NCBI GenBank assembly: GCA_000143165.1
Contig: CP002084.1
Span: 1,302,001-1,366,000 of the forward strand
Reading direction: 5' to 3'
DNA from: Dehalogenimonas lykanthroporepellens BL-DC-9
GTDB lineage: Bacteria; Chloroflexota; Dehalococcoidia; Dehalococcoidales; Dehalococcoidaceae
Length of the DNA stretch: 64,000 nucleotides
The position numbers were made by a program, and so were the translations under genes. Shown one piece after another: positions 1-8,512 of this stretch (its first letter is position 1; every line of letters begins with the position of its first letter). The notes beneath the pieces are model-generated. The model saw only the letters and a list, made by a program, of their open reading frames with translations, did no database searches and had not been told where the DNA came from.

Positions 1-181
1 ACTGCCGGGGTCACCCTTCGACCGTTTCATGGCCCTGCCCTATCATCTGTACACCGTCTCCGCCCATGTGCCGGGGATGCCGAAGGAAGTAATGTGGGGC
101 GTAGCCCTGGTGCTGGTGGCCATGGTGCTGTTCTTCAACATCCTGGTGACCATCGTCCGAATCAAAACCCGCAAGAGGTAA
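1..181 (+). CDS. pstA: PstA, phosphate ABC transporter permease (3' end only)
   Basis: The frame is open from the window edge to a TAA at 179-181. It encodes a last transmembrane segment (about VALVLVAMVLFFNILVTI) followed by a basic tail ending in KTRKR, as in the C-terminus of the PstA inner-membrane permease. The stop lies three bases before the ATG of pstB, which fixes the identity by operon context. PstA pairs with PstC to form the channel of the high-affinity phosphate importer. The N-terminal part lies outside the window, so the start and length cannot be judged. Confidence 0.8.
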   Translation, partial: LPGSPFDRFMALPYHLYTVSAHVPGMPKEVMWGVALVLVAMVLFFNILVTIVRIKTRKR

Positions 182-184
182 ACA

Positions 185-1009
185 ATGGATATCAGACCCA
201 CAATTGAGATAACCAGGCCGGATACCGAACGTGTCTGTACTGAGAACAAACTCCGACTGGAAAAAGTGAACATGTATTACGGCAGTTTTCAGGCGCTCAA
301 GGATATTTCGCTGGACATCCCGTCCTGCGGCATCACCGCCCTGATCGGACCGTCAGGGTGCGGCAAATCAACCGCCCTGCGCATTTTCAACCGGATGAAC
401 GACCTCATACCCATCGCCCGGGTGGAAGGACTGGCCGAGTTCGACGGCATAAACATCTACGACAAAAGCGTCGACGTGGTGGAACTGCGCAAACGGGTGG
501 GCATGGTCTTTCAGAAACCCAACCCCTTTCCCATGTCCATCTTCGACAATATCGCCTACGGGCCGCGGCGACACGGCATCCGTAAGCGACAGGTGCTGGA
601 GGAGATTGTGGAGCGGAGCCTGCGCCAAGCGGCGCTGTGGGACGAGGTCAAGGATAAGCTGGGGCAGTCAGGGCTGTCCATCTCCGGCGGCCAGCAACAG
701 CGTTTGTGTATCGCCCGGGTGCTGGCAGTGGAACCGGAAGTCATCCTGATGGATGAACCCTGCTCGGCGCTGGACCCCATCGCCACGCTGAAAATTGAAG
801 ACCTGATGCGCCAGCTGGCGCCGCAATATACCATCGTCATCGTCACTCACAACATGCAACAGGCGGCCCGGGTGTCCGACCAGACGGCTTTTTTCATGGT
901 GGACGACAACCGCTCCGGACACCTGGTGGAATACGGCCCCACCGGCGAACTGTTCACCAACCCCCGCGACAAGCGCACCGAAGACTACATCACCGGCCGG
1001 TTCGGCTAG
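185..1009 (+). CDS. pstB: PstB, phosphate ABC transporter ATPase
   Basis: This 274-residue protein energises phosphate import through PstCA at the inner face of the membrane. The Walker A loop GPSGCGKST lies at residues 55-63, the Q-loop region is VFQKPNPFP, the signature is [10 protein letters not shown] near residue 164, Walker B is VILMDEP and the H-loop is VTHNM. The C-terminal [10 protein letters not shown] resembles the usual PstB ending. The protein has a somewhat long N-terminal leader of about 20 residues before the ABC fold. It follows pstA by three bases and precedes phoU by 13 bases, so the three are co-transcribed. Expression is probably set by phosphate supply through a Pho system outside this window. 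Confidence 0.96.
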   Translation: MDIRPTIEITRPDTERVCTENKLRLEKVNMYYGSFQALKDISLDIPSCGITALIGPSGCGKSTALRIFNRMNDLIPIARVEGLAEFDGINIYDKSVDVVELRKRVGMVFQKPNPFPMSIFDNIAYGPRRHGIRKRQVLEEIVERSLRQAALWDEVKDKLGQSGLSISGGQQQRLCIARVLAVEPEVILMDEPCSALDPIATLKIEDLMRQLAPQYTIVIVTHNMQQAARVSDQTAFFMVDDNRSGHLVEYGPTGELFTNPRDKRTEDYITGRFG

Positions 1010-1022
1010 AGAGGGAAAAGAC

Positions 1023-1682
1023 ATGAGAATCGATTACGAACGCAGTTTGAAACAACTCCAGGACAAGGTGCTGGGCATGGGCAGTATGGTGGAACAAGCC
1101 CTCATCCTGTCCATGGACGCCATGAAAAACCGCGACCTGGCGCTGGCCGAACAAGTGGTAGCCAACGACCAGAAGATCAACGCCCGACGTTTCGAGATTG
1201 AGGAAGACTGTATCCACCTGATAGCCACCCAGGCACCGATGGCCAGCGATCTGCGAATCATCGTGGCGGTGCTCAATATCATCATCGACCTGGAGCGTAT
1301 CGGCGACCATGCCGCCGGCAACGCCAAGATAGCCGTCATGCTGGGTGAAGAACCGCCGCTCAAGCCGCTCATCGATTTGCCGCGCATGGCCGAGAAAACA
1401 GCCGACATGCTGAGGCGGTCGCTGGATGCCTTCGTCAAGCGAGACGCCGACGCCGCCCGGAAGGTGACCGAGGATGACGATGAAATTGACGCGCTGTACG
1501 ACCAGATTTTCCGCGAACTGGTACTGTTCATGGCCGAGGATACCAAGACAGTCGGCCGGGCCACCCGGCTTATCTGGGCGGGGCACAACCTGGAACGTTC
1601 CGCCGACCGGGTGACCAATATCTGCGAGCGGGTGGTCTTTGTAATTACCGGCAAGCAGGAAGAGATAGGCGGTAAATACTGA
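1023..1682 (+). CDS. phoU: PhoU, phosphate-signalling regulator
   Basis: The 219-residue product has the two three-helix PhoU repeats. The metal-binding E-x3-D type motifs are visible as LERIGDHAAGNA (near residue 83) and LERSADRVTNI (near residue 185). PhoU links the Pst transporter to the phosphate-sensing histidine kinase and limits phosphate uptake. The gene starts 13 bases after pstB behind a GAGGGAAAAG ribosome site, and its stop abuts the next start directly. Length and position are typical. Confidence 0.95.
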   Translation: MRIDYERSLKQLQDKVLGMGSMVEQALILSMDAMKNRDLALAEQVVANDQKINARRFEIEEDCIHLIATQAPMASDLRIIVAVLNIIIDLERIGDHAAGNAKIAVMLGEEPPLKPLIDLPRMAEKTADMLRRSLDAFVKRDADAARKVTEDDDEIDALYDQIFRELVLFMAEDTKTVGRATRLIWAGHNLERSADRVTNICERVVFVITGKQEEIGGKY

Positions 1683-2081
1683 TTGCAGAAGATACTGTTT
1701 GTCTGCATTCACAACTCCGGGCGAAGCCGGATGGCCGAGGAATTCCTGAACGCCTATGGCGCCGACAAGGCGACGGCCGATTCCGCCGGCACCGCCCCGG
1801 GCAGTGACGTCAACCCGACGGTGGCCGAAGCCATGGCCGAACTGGGTTTCGACCTGCGCCGCAAGAAACCGCAGTTACTGACCCCGGAGATGATTGCCGC
1901 GGCGGACAGGGTAATCACCATGGGCTGTCTGAAGGACGAAGGCGTCTGCCCGGTGACCTTCACCCCGTCTGAGGACTGGGGCCTGCCAGACCCCAAGGGA
2001 AAGGACATCGCCGCCGTCAGACAGATACGGGACGACATCCGGCGACGGGTGATGGAGCTGGTGGCGGACATCAGGGATTAG
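1683..2081 (+). CDS. arsC: Arsenate reductase, thioredoxin-coupled type (LMW-phosphatase fold)
   Basis: This 132-residue protein begins with the P-loop CIHNSGRS (Cys8, Arg14) of the low-molecular-weight tyrosine phosphatase fold. Cysteines at 82 and 89 match the spacing of the three redox cysteines in thioredoxin-coupled ArsC (10, 82 and 89 in the pI258 enzyme). LPDPKG carries the general acid Asp. It should reduce arsenate to arsenite in the cytoplasm. The start is a TTG directly after the phoU stop with no spacer, which implies translational coupling to the pst operon. Arsenate enters through phosphate transporters, so the pairing makes sense. A pure phosphatase role is less likely given the cysteine triad. 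Confidence 0.85.
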   Translation: MQKILFVCIHNSGRSRMAEEFLNAYGADKATADSAGTAPGSDVNPTVAEAMAELGFDLRRKKPQLLTPEMIAAADRVITMGCLKDEGVCPVTFTPSEDWGLPDPKGKDIAAVRQIRDDIRRRVMELVADIRD

Positions 2082-2344
2082 TCAGCGTAAATACGCCGGT
2101 GGTGCTCCCGGTATAATTCGGGTGGCACCAGCCTGAGCGCCAGCCACACCAGGCCGGGAATGATTATGATATCGTCCAGCTGACCCAGTACCGGGATGAA
2201 GTCCGGGATGAGATCAAAGGGCAGGAAGAAATAACCCAGCGCCAGCCATATGAGCCAGCGAGCCGGCCGGGGTGTCCGGCGGTCAGCGTAGAGCGCTTGA
2301 TAAAGACTGACCCGGCGCTTGAAAGAACGACGGATTTCAGCCAT
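2078..2344 (-). CDS. DUF1232 (YkvA-like) small membrane protein
   Basis: The 88-residue product has a basic N-terminus and a hydrophobic core with YFFLPFDLIPDFIPVLGQLDD, the signature of the YkvA/DUF1232 family. Two membrane segments are likely (about residues 32-50 and 58-77). The ATG at 2344 is preferred over upstream in-frame codons because the conserved part begins there and it lies just after the stop of the hydrolase gene. The 3' end overlaps the end of arsC by four bases on the opposite strand. The function of the family is unknown. Confidence 0.8.
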   Translation of the reverse strand: MAEIRRSFKRRVSLYQALYADRRTPRPARWLIWLALGYFFLPFDLIPDFIPVLGQLDDIIIIPGLVWLALRLVPPELYREHHRRIYAD

Positions 2345-2346
2345 TT

Positions 2347-3276
2347 TCACACCACCAGCGTCTTGCGGAACATCTCCACCACCCGGTTGCGGATGAGCGG
2401 ATAGAAAAGCCAGGCGGAAGCGTGTCCGGCCGGTAGCCATACCTGAGTCGGCCGGCCGCAGGCGCGGTGGAACTCCTTCACCGCTTCCCGGGGGAAATAC
2501 TCGTCCCAGCGGGCATTCATCATCAGCAGGGGGCGCGTCTTGAGCTCCGGCGTGAAGGTATAAGGGTCGAAGAGATAGCTGAGCTGAGGCGGCTGTACGT
2601 TGTCGAAGCCCCGGGCTTCGACCTCGGCGACGTAAGCATGATAGCGGCTCTGGTTGCGGCGAAAGGTATCGTCACTGATGTCGTAACGACCGTACTTCCC
2701 TGAAGACCGGGTACGGGCCAGTTTTTCCAGGTTGCCTCCGGTGAAAAGCAAAGCCCCGGCGCGCAGTCGGGAGTCCACGCCCATGGCAATGCCCGAAACA
2801 TAACCGCCGAAGCTGATGCCGGTAACGCCGATGCGCCGGGAATCCAGTTCCGGCCTGGTTTCGGCCCAGTCCAGCGCCTGGCGGATGTTGACCACCGAGA
2901 TGCGGTACAGGCTGTACCAGTCCTGGGCGGACAACCGATAAAAATCCTTCCGGAGCGGTTCGGGCAGACGGCTGGAATGGATAGGCATATACAAGGTGAG
3001 ACTGGCGATGCCGGACCGGGCCAGCGCCCCGGCCAGCCCCCGGCAGGGAATAGTGCTGGTATCGCCGACGCCATGAATCAGAAGCACCAGCGGGGGCTTT
3101 TTACCGGTACCGGTCGGCAGAAGATACTCACCGGTGACAGTATCCAGTTCCGGATACTCCGAAGGGCAGGCGGAAGGGAAGGTGAGGGAATATTTCCTGA
3201 AATGCCGCCCGACGCCGGCCGGCTCGACCTGAAACTCTTCCCGTCCCCGGTAGATATAGGGGTTGAAATCAGACAT
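2347..3276 (-). CDS. Alpha/beta hydrolase family protein
   Basis: This 309-residue cytoplasmic protein carries an alpha/beta-hydrolase core. LVLLIHGVGDT gives the oxyanion strand, GISFGGY is the nucleophile elbow (Ser near residue 155), ARWDEYFP carries a probable catalytic Asp and PAGHAS the catalytic His. This resembles dienelactone-hydrolase or acetyl-xylan-esterase-like enzymes, but the substrate cannot be told. No signal peptide is seen. It is followed two bases later by the DUF1232 gene on the same strand, so the two are probably one transcript. Confidence 0.75.
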   Translation of the reverse strand: MSDFNPYIYRGREEFQVEPAGVGRHFRKYSLTFPSACPSEYPELDTVTGEYLLPTGTGKKPPLVLLIHGVGDTSTIPCRGLAGALARSGIASLTLYMPIHSSRLPEPLRKDFYRLSAQDWYSLYRISVVNIRQALDWAETRPELDSRRIGVTGISFGGYVSGIAMGVDSRLRAGALLFTGGNLEKLARTRSSGKYGRYDISDDTFRRNQSRYHAYVAEVEARGFDNVQPPQLSYLFDPYTFTPELKTRPLLMMNARWDEYFPREAVKEFHRACGRPTQVWLPAGHASAWLFYPLIRNRVVEMFRKTLVV

Positions 3277-3309
3277 GCGCGATGATTGTACCCCGGCCCC
3301 GGTGATGTT

Positions 3310-3774
3310 TCAACCGCGGCGGGGTGCCAGCCGGTCACGCGAATCCAGCATGATGGTGACCGGGCCGTCGTTGACCAGCTCCACCATCATGTGCGCCTGA
3401 AAGCGGCCGTAAGCCACCCGGACGCCGGCTTCAGCGACGGCATCACCCAGGCGGGAAATCATTGCCTCGGCCTGTTCCGGCGGCGCGGCTTCGGTGAAAG
3501 AAGGCCGGCGACCCTTGCGGGTATCGGCGATGAGGGTGAACTGACTGACCAGCAGTATCGCGCCGCCGGTTTCCAGCACCGAAAGGTCGAACCGCCCGGC
3601 GTCATCGGCAAAAATCCGGAGATTGACCAGTTTGGCGGCCAGGTAATCCAGGTCGGCTGTGTCATCGCCAGCGGCCACGCCGACCAGCACCGCCAGCCCG
3701 GCATCAATGCTGCCCACAATCTCATCATCTACCGTTACGTGTGCCCGACTAACCCGCTGGATTAAAGCTTTCAT
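3310..3774 (-). CDS. dtd: D-aminoacyl-tRNA deacylase
   Basis: This 154-residue enzyme removes D-amino acids (and mischarged glycine) from tRNA. The two active-site motifs are present: LLVSQFTL near residue 75 and ELVNDGPVT near residue 133. The N-terminus MKALIQRVSRAHVTVDD is canonical. The gene lies alone upstream of the hydrolase pair and diverges from rdhA across a 214-bp AT-rich gap. Its length matches the family. Confidence 0.95.
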   Translation of the reverse strand: MKALIQRVSRAHVTVDDEIVGSIDAGLAVLVGVAAGDDTADLDYLAAKLVNLRIFADDAGRFDLSVLETGGAILLVSQFTLIADTRKGRRPSFTEAAPPEQAEAMISRLGDAVAEAGVRVAYGRFQAHMMVELVNDGPVTIMLDSRDRLAPRRG

Positions 3775-3876
3775 GGCGTTATTGTAGGGGATTTTGTTTG
3801 TTTTGTGCGAATGAAAAAACAGTGGAGGTATTTGTTTAACTTTTCAAAAAAATAACTGGTGTACAATCGGTTTTGG

Positions 3877-3889
3877 TGTTATGATAACA
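3877..3889. promoter_or_regulatory. 13-bp perfect palindrome upstream of rdhA number 1, possible operator
   Basis: TGTTATGATAACA is a perfect odd-length palindrome about 100 bp before the rdhA start. Nine bases upstream is TACAAT (3862-3867), a plausible -10 box; the -35 is unclear. A palindrome just after a -10 is where a repressor would bind. No regulator gene lies adjacent. The rest of the 214-bp gap between dtd and rdhA is AT-rich with no ORF, and AAAAGGAGT just before the ATG is the ribosome site. Confidence 0.5.
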
Positions 3890-3988
3890 AACAGCGTGGT
3901 TACTTTTTGTGCTTAATGGGAGGCAGCCTATGGAATGAATGTTCAGAAAATCTTCCCAGATAACATTCAATACTAAAAGGAGTAGACA

Positions 3989-5419
3989 ATGGTCAAATTT
4001 CATACAACTCTAAGCAGGCGCGATTTTATGAAGTCGCTTGGTCTGGCCGGTGTGGGTTTGGGAGCTGCAGGAGCCGCCGGGCCTGTATTCCATGACCTTG
4101 ATGAAATGAGTAGCGCCGCATCCGATTTCAAGAATCACTGGTGGGTAAAGGACGTTGAAAAACCAACCACCGAAGTTGACTGGACCCAGATGCCCTATTT
4201 TGATAATAGGGAAACTATGTTTGATAATAACGCTTTCATCAAAGTTATCGGCTTTGAAAAGCTGATGCAGATTGCTCAACTCAACGAAACGAATACAAAA
4301 AGTTGGATTAAAGAAAGCAAACCTGGGGCTACCCTCCGCGATGTCGCCATGAACAACGCTACTGGTTTCGGCTTTGCTTATGGGCTGAAGGGGCACTTCG
4401 TACCGCCACCGATTGTTTCGACACCCGAGGAATACGGTGCGGCTAAATGGCAAGGTAACCCTGAAGAGAACCTGAGAATGATACAAACAGCCGCACGCTT
4501 TTATGGGGCCAAAGATGTCCGAGTTTTTGAACTCGATCAGAATACACGAAAAACGGTGTACTCGCATGAAGCCGACGGTAAAGCCTATACGTTCGAGAAC
4601 GTGGATCAAGCAGTAGAAACAGAAACCAAAAGGGTGATACCGGAAAAAGCCAAATATGTAGTCATGTTCTCCATCCTGGAATCCCAGGAAATGCTAAAAC
4701 GGGCGCCTGACAACATCAATTCAGCCACAACTTCACTTGCCTATAACCAAGGGGCCCTGGTAGGAAACCGGATGCAACAGTTTTTGCGCGGTATCGGCTA
4801 TCAAGGTCTGGCTGAAATGATGTCCAACGCAATTGTGCAAAGCTCCGGCGGTAATGCCCTTTCCGGAATGGCGGAAATGGGCCGAATGAGTTTGTCCACA
4901 TTAAATCCAGAATTCGGCCCGGCAATGCGGACTTTCAAATTTATTACCGACCTGCCCTTGGCGGTGACCAAACCAATCGATGCCGGGATGTTCCGCTTCT
5001 GCCGTACCTGTAAACTATGCGCCGAAACTTGTCCTTCCGGTTCGATAAGCTTTGAAACCGAACCGTACTGGGAGATACAAGGACCATACAACAAGCCGGG
5101 TATCAAGAATTACTACTACAATGGAGCTACTTGCCTCACCTACTGGTTTGAAGGCGTTTTCGGCTGTAGTATCTGCCGGGCTTCCTGCCCGTTCACTCAG
5201 AAGGATAAAGCCAGTATACATGACTGGGTGATAAAACCTGTGGCTTCATTTACCCATGTCTTTGATGGTTTTTTCACCAATATGGATAAAGCTTTTGGCT
5301 ATGATCCGCGTGGAGTTGATGGATTTTCTCTTCGCGAAGAACGCCATACATGGTGGGATATCCAGAACGCACCGGTTTACGGTTTTGACACCACACGTTA
5401 CACGCGAAAATTGGAATAG
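3989..5419 (+). CDS. rdhA: Reductive dehalogenase catalytic subunit (orphan, no rdhB)
   Basis: This 476-residue protein is the corrinoid/Fe-S terminal reductase of organohalide respiration, exported to the outer face of the membrane. A Tat signal lies at the N-terminus (SRRDFMKSLGLAGVG, Arg10-Arg11). Two ferredoxin-type clusters follow: Cys338-x2-Cys341-x2-Cys344-x3-Cys348 and Cys382-x10-Cys393-x2-Cys396-x3-Cys400. The C-terminus HTWWDIQNAPVYG is typical of RdhA. As in most RdhA there is no obvious DxHxxG cobalamin motif. The start has a good AAAAGGAG ribosome site. A sampled stretch is about 42% GC by hand count, well below the neighbours, which suggests transfer. No rdhB-like membrane ORF lies on either side; a strong terminator follows at once. 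The chlorinated substrate cannot be predicted. Confidence 0.97.
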   Translation: MVKFHTTLSRRDFMKSLGLAGVGLGAAGAAGPVFHDLDEMSSAASDFKNHWWVKDVEKPTTEVDWTQMPYFDNRETMFDNNAFIKVIGFEKLMQIAQLNETNTKSWIKESKPGATLRDVAMNNATGFGFAYGLKGHFVPPPIVSTPEEYGAAKWQGNPEENLRMIQTAARFYGAKDVRVFELDQNTRKTVYSHEADGKAYTFENVDQAVETETKRVIPEKAKYVVMFSILESQEMLKRAPDNINSATTSLAYNQGALVGNRMQQFLRGIGYQGLAEMMSNAIVQSSGGNALSGMAEMGRMSLSTLNPEFGPAMRTFKFITDLPLAVTKPIDAGMFRFCRTCKLCAETCPSGSISFETEPYWEIQGPYNKPGIKNYYYNGATCLTYWFEGVFGCSICRASCPFTQKDKASIHDWVIKPVASFTHVFDGFFTNMDKAFGYDPRGVDGFSLREERHTWWDIQNAPVYGFDTTRYTRKLE

Positions 5420-5426
5420 TAAAAAC

Positions 5427-5480
5427 ACGGCGGGTTATGATGTGTATATACACATCATAACCCGCCGTTAAATTTTTTTT
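5427..5480. terminator. Very strong hairpin terminator after rdhA
   Basis: A perfect 21-bp inverted repeat (5427-5447 with 5448-5468, no unpaired loop bases in the sequence) is followed by TAAATTTTTTTT. It ends the rdhA transcript about seven bases after the stop and argues that rdhA is monocistronic. Confidence 0.9.
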
Positions 5481-5654
5481 CCAAACCCCTAGACTTAGAT
5501 TCTGCAGAGGGGTAAAATGAGGGGGTGAAAAGCGTACTGAGGTATCCGCAGATATGCGAATAGTCAGCTCTGGGCCGACCAGGTGCTGAAGCACTGGCGC
5601 GTTTGATGCGGCGGTGCTTTTTAATTTCAGACCAAAACAAACAGGAGGCGAAAG

Positions 5655-5906
5655 ATGCAATCCAGCTTAATCGGCAAAATCGAGAAAGCCACCCGTTACG
5701 CCCAGGAGCCGGACCGCATTTCCTTTACCGATCTGAGCGTCAAGTTCCGCGGCGAGAATGATATTCATGATACCCAGCTCAAGGACGGGCAGTGGTACTG
5801 CAACTGTGACTTCTTCGTCACCTGGGGTCGTTGCTGTCACACCATGGCGCTGGAAAAACTGCTGGGACCGATGCTGGTCGAGGAAGCCAGAATCACCGAA
5901 TTCTAG
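5655..5906 (+). CDS. Small SWIM-type zinc-finger protein
   Basis: The product has 83 residues and a strong AGGAGG ribosome site. Its C-terminal half contains WYCNCDFFVTWGRCCHTMA, which fits the SWIM metal-binding pattern C-x-C-xn-C-x-H. SWIM domains bind DNA or proteins, but this one has no partner domain, so no specific role is given. It sits between the rdhA terminator and a flavoprotein gene. The 174 bp before it hold a short imperfect hairpin (near 5578-5600) and no other ORF. Confidence 0.7.
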   Translation: MQSSLIGKIEKATRYAQEPDRISFTDLSVKFRGENDIHDTQLKDGQWYCNCDFFVTWGRCCHTMALEKLLGPMLVEEARITEF

Positions 5907-5961
5907 TTCGCGCGGGCCGGGCCGGGATTGTCCCGGCGAGCCCGCGCGTCTAAAATAAGGC

Positions 5962-7143
5962 ATGTCCCAATACACCACTGTCATCATTGGCGGCGGCGCC
6001 GCAGGCATCTGCGCCGCCATCATGCTGGCCCGTGCCGGCCGCCAGGCTGTCATCTGCGAAAAAACCGACCGCCTGGGCCGGAAACTGGCGGCTAGCGGCA
6101 ACGGCCGGTGCAACCTGCTCAACGACCGGTTGGGACCCGAATTCTATAACGCCGAAGCCCGGGTACTGACCGACGCCGTCTTCAGCCGTTTCGACCATGA
6201 CCGTATCCTGGAATTCTTCCATAGCCTGGGCGTGGCCACCTGGTCCCAGGACGGCCGGGTCTTTCCCCGCACCAACCAGGCGGCTACGGTCATCAAGGCC
6301 CTGGAACTGGAACTGAGGCGACTGGCGGTGCCGGTGCGTACCGGCTTCGACTGCCGGAGCGTCGAGGGACACTCCGGTGATTTTCAGGCGCGCTCCGCTG
6401 ACGGCCAAACCGTCAGGGGCGACCGGGTCATCATCGCCGGCGGCGGCCGTACCTACCCGGCCTTCGGGGCTGACGGCTCGGCCTTCTCCCTGGCGGCGTC
6501 GCTGGGTCATACCATCAACGAACCGGCGCCATCGGCGGTGCCGCTGACCAGCCGCGACCCCCTGTGCCACGCCCTGCAAGGCCAGCGCATCAACATCACT
6601 GCCCGCGCCGTCATCGACGGCAGATACGGACAGCCGGTGGCCGGGGAACTGCTGTTCACCAAGTACGGCCTGTCCGGCACCGCGGTGCTGGATGTCAGCC
6701 GGGAGCTTTCAATAGCCATCCATCGACGGGGCCGAAGCGACGTGGCGCTGGAAGCCGACCTGGTACCGTTTCTGAACACCGAAGAATTGACGGCTGAACT
6801 GACGCGACGCCGCCGGCTGGGTCTGGCCCCGGCCGACCTGCTGACCGGGCTGTTGCCCAACAAGTTCGGCCCGGTCCTGGCGGAAACCGTCGTCGGCCGA
6901 CCGGCTGATATGGCCTCAGCGCTCAAGGCCCGGCGCTTCGCCGTGACCGGCACCCGCGGCTGGAACGAGGCCGAATTCACCGCCGGCGGGGTGCGGACGG
7001 ACGAAGTGGCACCGGAAACCCTGGAGTCGCGGCGGACGCAGGGGGTATTCCTGGCCGGGGAAGTACTGGATGTTGATGGACAGCGCGGCGGCTACAATCT
7101 GGCCTGGGCCTGGGCTTCGGGTATGGCAGTAGCGCTGTCGTGA
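5962..7143 (+). CDS. BaiN/HI0933-family FAD-dependent oxidoreductase
   Basis: This 393-residue flavoprotein starts with the dinucleotide-binding loop IIGGGAAGICAAIMLA (GxGxxG variant) and the family motif GRKLAASGNGRCNL near residue 42. It ends with GVFLAGEVLDVDG followed by GYNLAWAWASG, the C-terminal FAD contact typical of the HI0933/YhiN/BaiN group. Members include a bile-acid dehydroxylation reductase, but most have no known substrate. The enzyme should be soluble. It lies on the same strand as the SWIM gene before it and the citrate-synthase-like gene after it, with short gaps. Confidence 0.85.
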   Translation: MSQYTTVIIGGGAAGICAAIMLARAGRQAVICEKTDRLGRKLAASGNGRCNLLNDRLGPEFYNAEARVLTDAVFSRFDHDRILEFFHSLGVATWSQDGRVFPRTNQAATVIKALELELRRLAVPVRTGFDCRSVEGHSGDFQARSADGQTVRGDRVIIAGGGRTYPAFGADGSAFSLAASLGHTINEPAPSAVPLTSRDPLCHALQGQRINITARAVIDGRYGQPVAGELLFTKYGLSGTAVLDVSRELSIAIHRRGRSDVALEADLVPFLNTEELTAELTRRRRLGLAPADLLTGLLPNKFGPVLAETVVGRPADMASALKARRFAVTGTRGWNEAEFTAGGVRTDEVAPETLESRRTQGVFLAGEVLDVDGQRGGYNLAWAWASGMAVALS

Positions 7144-7222
7144 CCTTTACCCGTTCCTGCTTTCGTGATACTATGATTATTTGGCGCCGCAGGGCGCCAA
7201 ATTCCCGTACAGAGGTGAAACA

Positions 7223-8512
7223 ATGCCCAAGATATACTTCATAGACGTAACCAACCGGGACGGCGTTCAGACCGCCCGCCTGGGCCTGTCCAAGCTGGAA
7301 AAGACGATGATAAACATCTATCTTTCCGAGATGGGGGTTTTTCAATCGGAGTTCGGTTTCCCGACTACCAATCACGAAACCAACTATCTCCGGGCCAACC
7401 TGCGTCTGGCCGAACTGGATGTCATCTCCCCGCTCCGGCTGGAAGGCTGGCTGAGGGCTATTCCGGGTGACGTGGAGCTGGCCTTCAAGATGGTGCCGGA
7501 ACTCAAGCACGTCAACCTGTCCATTTCCACTTCCGACCAGATGATAAACGGCAAGTTCAAGGGCAAGAAAACCCGCCAGGACGTGGTCAATGACATGACC
7601 GCGGCGGTGGACAGGGCCTACGAACTGGGCGCCGAAACGGTCGGCGTCAACGCCGAGGATGGTTCCCGGACCGATATCGATTTCCTGGTCGAGTACGGTC
7701 TGGCGGCCAAAAAGCACGGCGCAGTCCGCCTGCGCTACTGCGATACGCTGGGTTACGACGACCCGTTCTCCATCTACGAAACCGGCAAGACGCTGGCGGA
7801 ACAGGTGGGTATGCCCATCGAACTGCACTGTCACGGCGACCTGGGCATGGCGGTGGCCTGTTCGGTGGCCGGGGCCAAGGGCGTGGTCGACGGCGGCCAG
7901 GACGCCTACATCAACACCACCCTGAACGGCATCGGTGAACGAGCCGGCAACGCCGACCTCATCGCCACGGTGCTGGCGCTGACCAAGAGCAAGGGTTTTG
8001 CCGGCCGATACGAGCTGGGCACGCCCATCGACCTGAAGAAAAGTTATAAGATAGCCAAGTTCGCCTCCTACGCCTTCGGGGTGGATATTCCCATCAACCA
8101 GCCGGGCGTCGGCAAGAACGCCTTCGCCCACGAATCCGGTATCCACGCCGACGGCATCCTCAAGGACCCGCATAACTACGAACTCTACGGCTGTGAGGAG
8201 CTGGGGCGCGGCGAACCGGAATATGTGGAGACCGGCCGCGAAATCTGCGCCGGCGAGTACTCCGGGATTTCCGGTTTCTCCCACATCATGGGGGAGCGCA
8301 TGTCCTGGAACTTCAAGAGCAAGGAAGAAGCGCAGAATGTGCTGGAACTGGTACGCTTCGCCAATGTGCTGTCACACAAGCCGCTGGTGGAGGACGAACT
8401 GCTGTTCATCGCCCGCTACCCGCACACCGCCCGACGTTTGCTGACGCTGACGCCGCTGGAAAACAGCGAGCCGGACCGTATTCTCAACCCGCAGACCGAA
8501 GCCGGTACCTAG
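7223..8512 (+). CDS. Homocitrate-synthase-like acyltransferase, probable Re-citrate synthase
   Basis: The 429-residue protein belongs to the isopropylmalate/homocitrate synthase (DRE-TIM) family: the N-terminal VTNRDGVQTA stands for the DRExQ motif, ELHCHGDLGMA holds the metal-binding His pair, and NTTLNGIGERAGNA is the G-x-GERxGN motif. In Dehalococcoides strain CBDB1 a gene annotated as homocitrate synthase was shown to be Re-citrate synthase, filling the missing first step of the citrate route to glutamate; I infer the same here. The ATG at 7223 follows an AGAGGTG ribosome site and starts at the conserved MPKIYFIDV; an upstream in-frame start at 7181 looks spurious. Its 3' end overlaps that of the next gene by four bases on the opposite strand. 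Confidence 0.8.
   Translation: MPKIYFIDVTNRDGVQTARLGLSKLEKTMINIYLSEMGVFQSEFGFPTTNHETNYLRANLRLAELDVISPLRLEGWLRAIPGDVELAFKMVPELKHVNLSISTSDQMINGKFKGKKTRQDVVNDMTAAVDRAYELGAETVGVNAEDGSRTDIDFLVEYGLAAKKHGAVRLRYCDTLGYDDPFSIYETGKTLAEQVGMPIELHCHGDLGMAVACSVAGAKGVVDGGQDAYINTTLNGIGERAGNADLIATVLALTKSKGFAGRYELGTPIDLKKSYKIAKFASYAFGVDIPINQPGVGKNAFAHESGIHADGILKDPHNYELYGCEELGRGEPEYVETGREICAGEYSGISGFSHIMGERMSWNFKSKEEAQNVLELVRFANVLSHKPLVEDELLFIARYPHTARRLLTLTPLENSEPDRILNPQTEAGT

Noticed and set aside
5420-5655. A possible rdhB after the first rdhA
   Set aside because: The gap is filled by a perfect terminator hairpin. No frame encodes the three membrane helices of RdhB.
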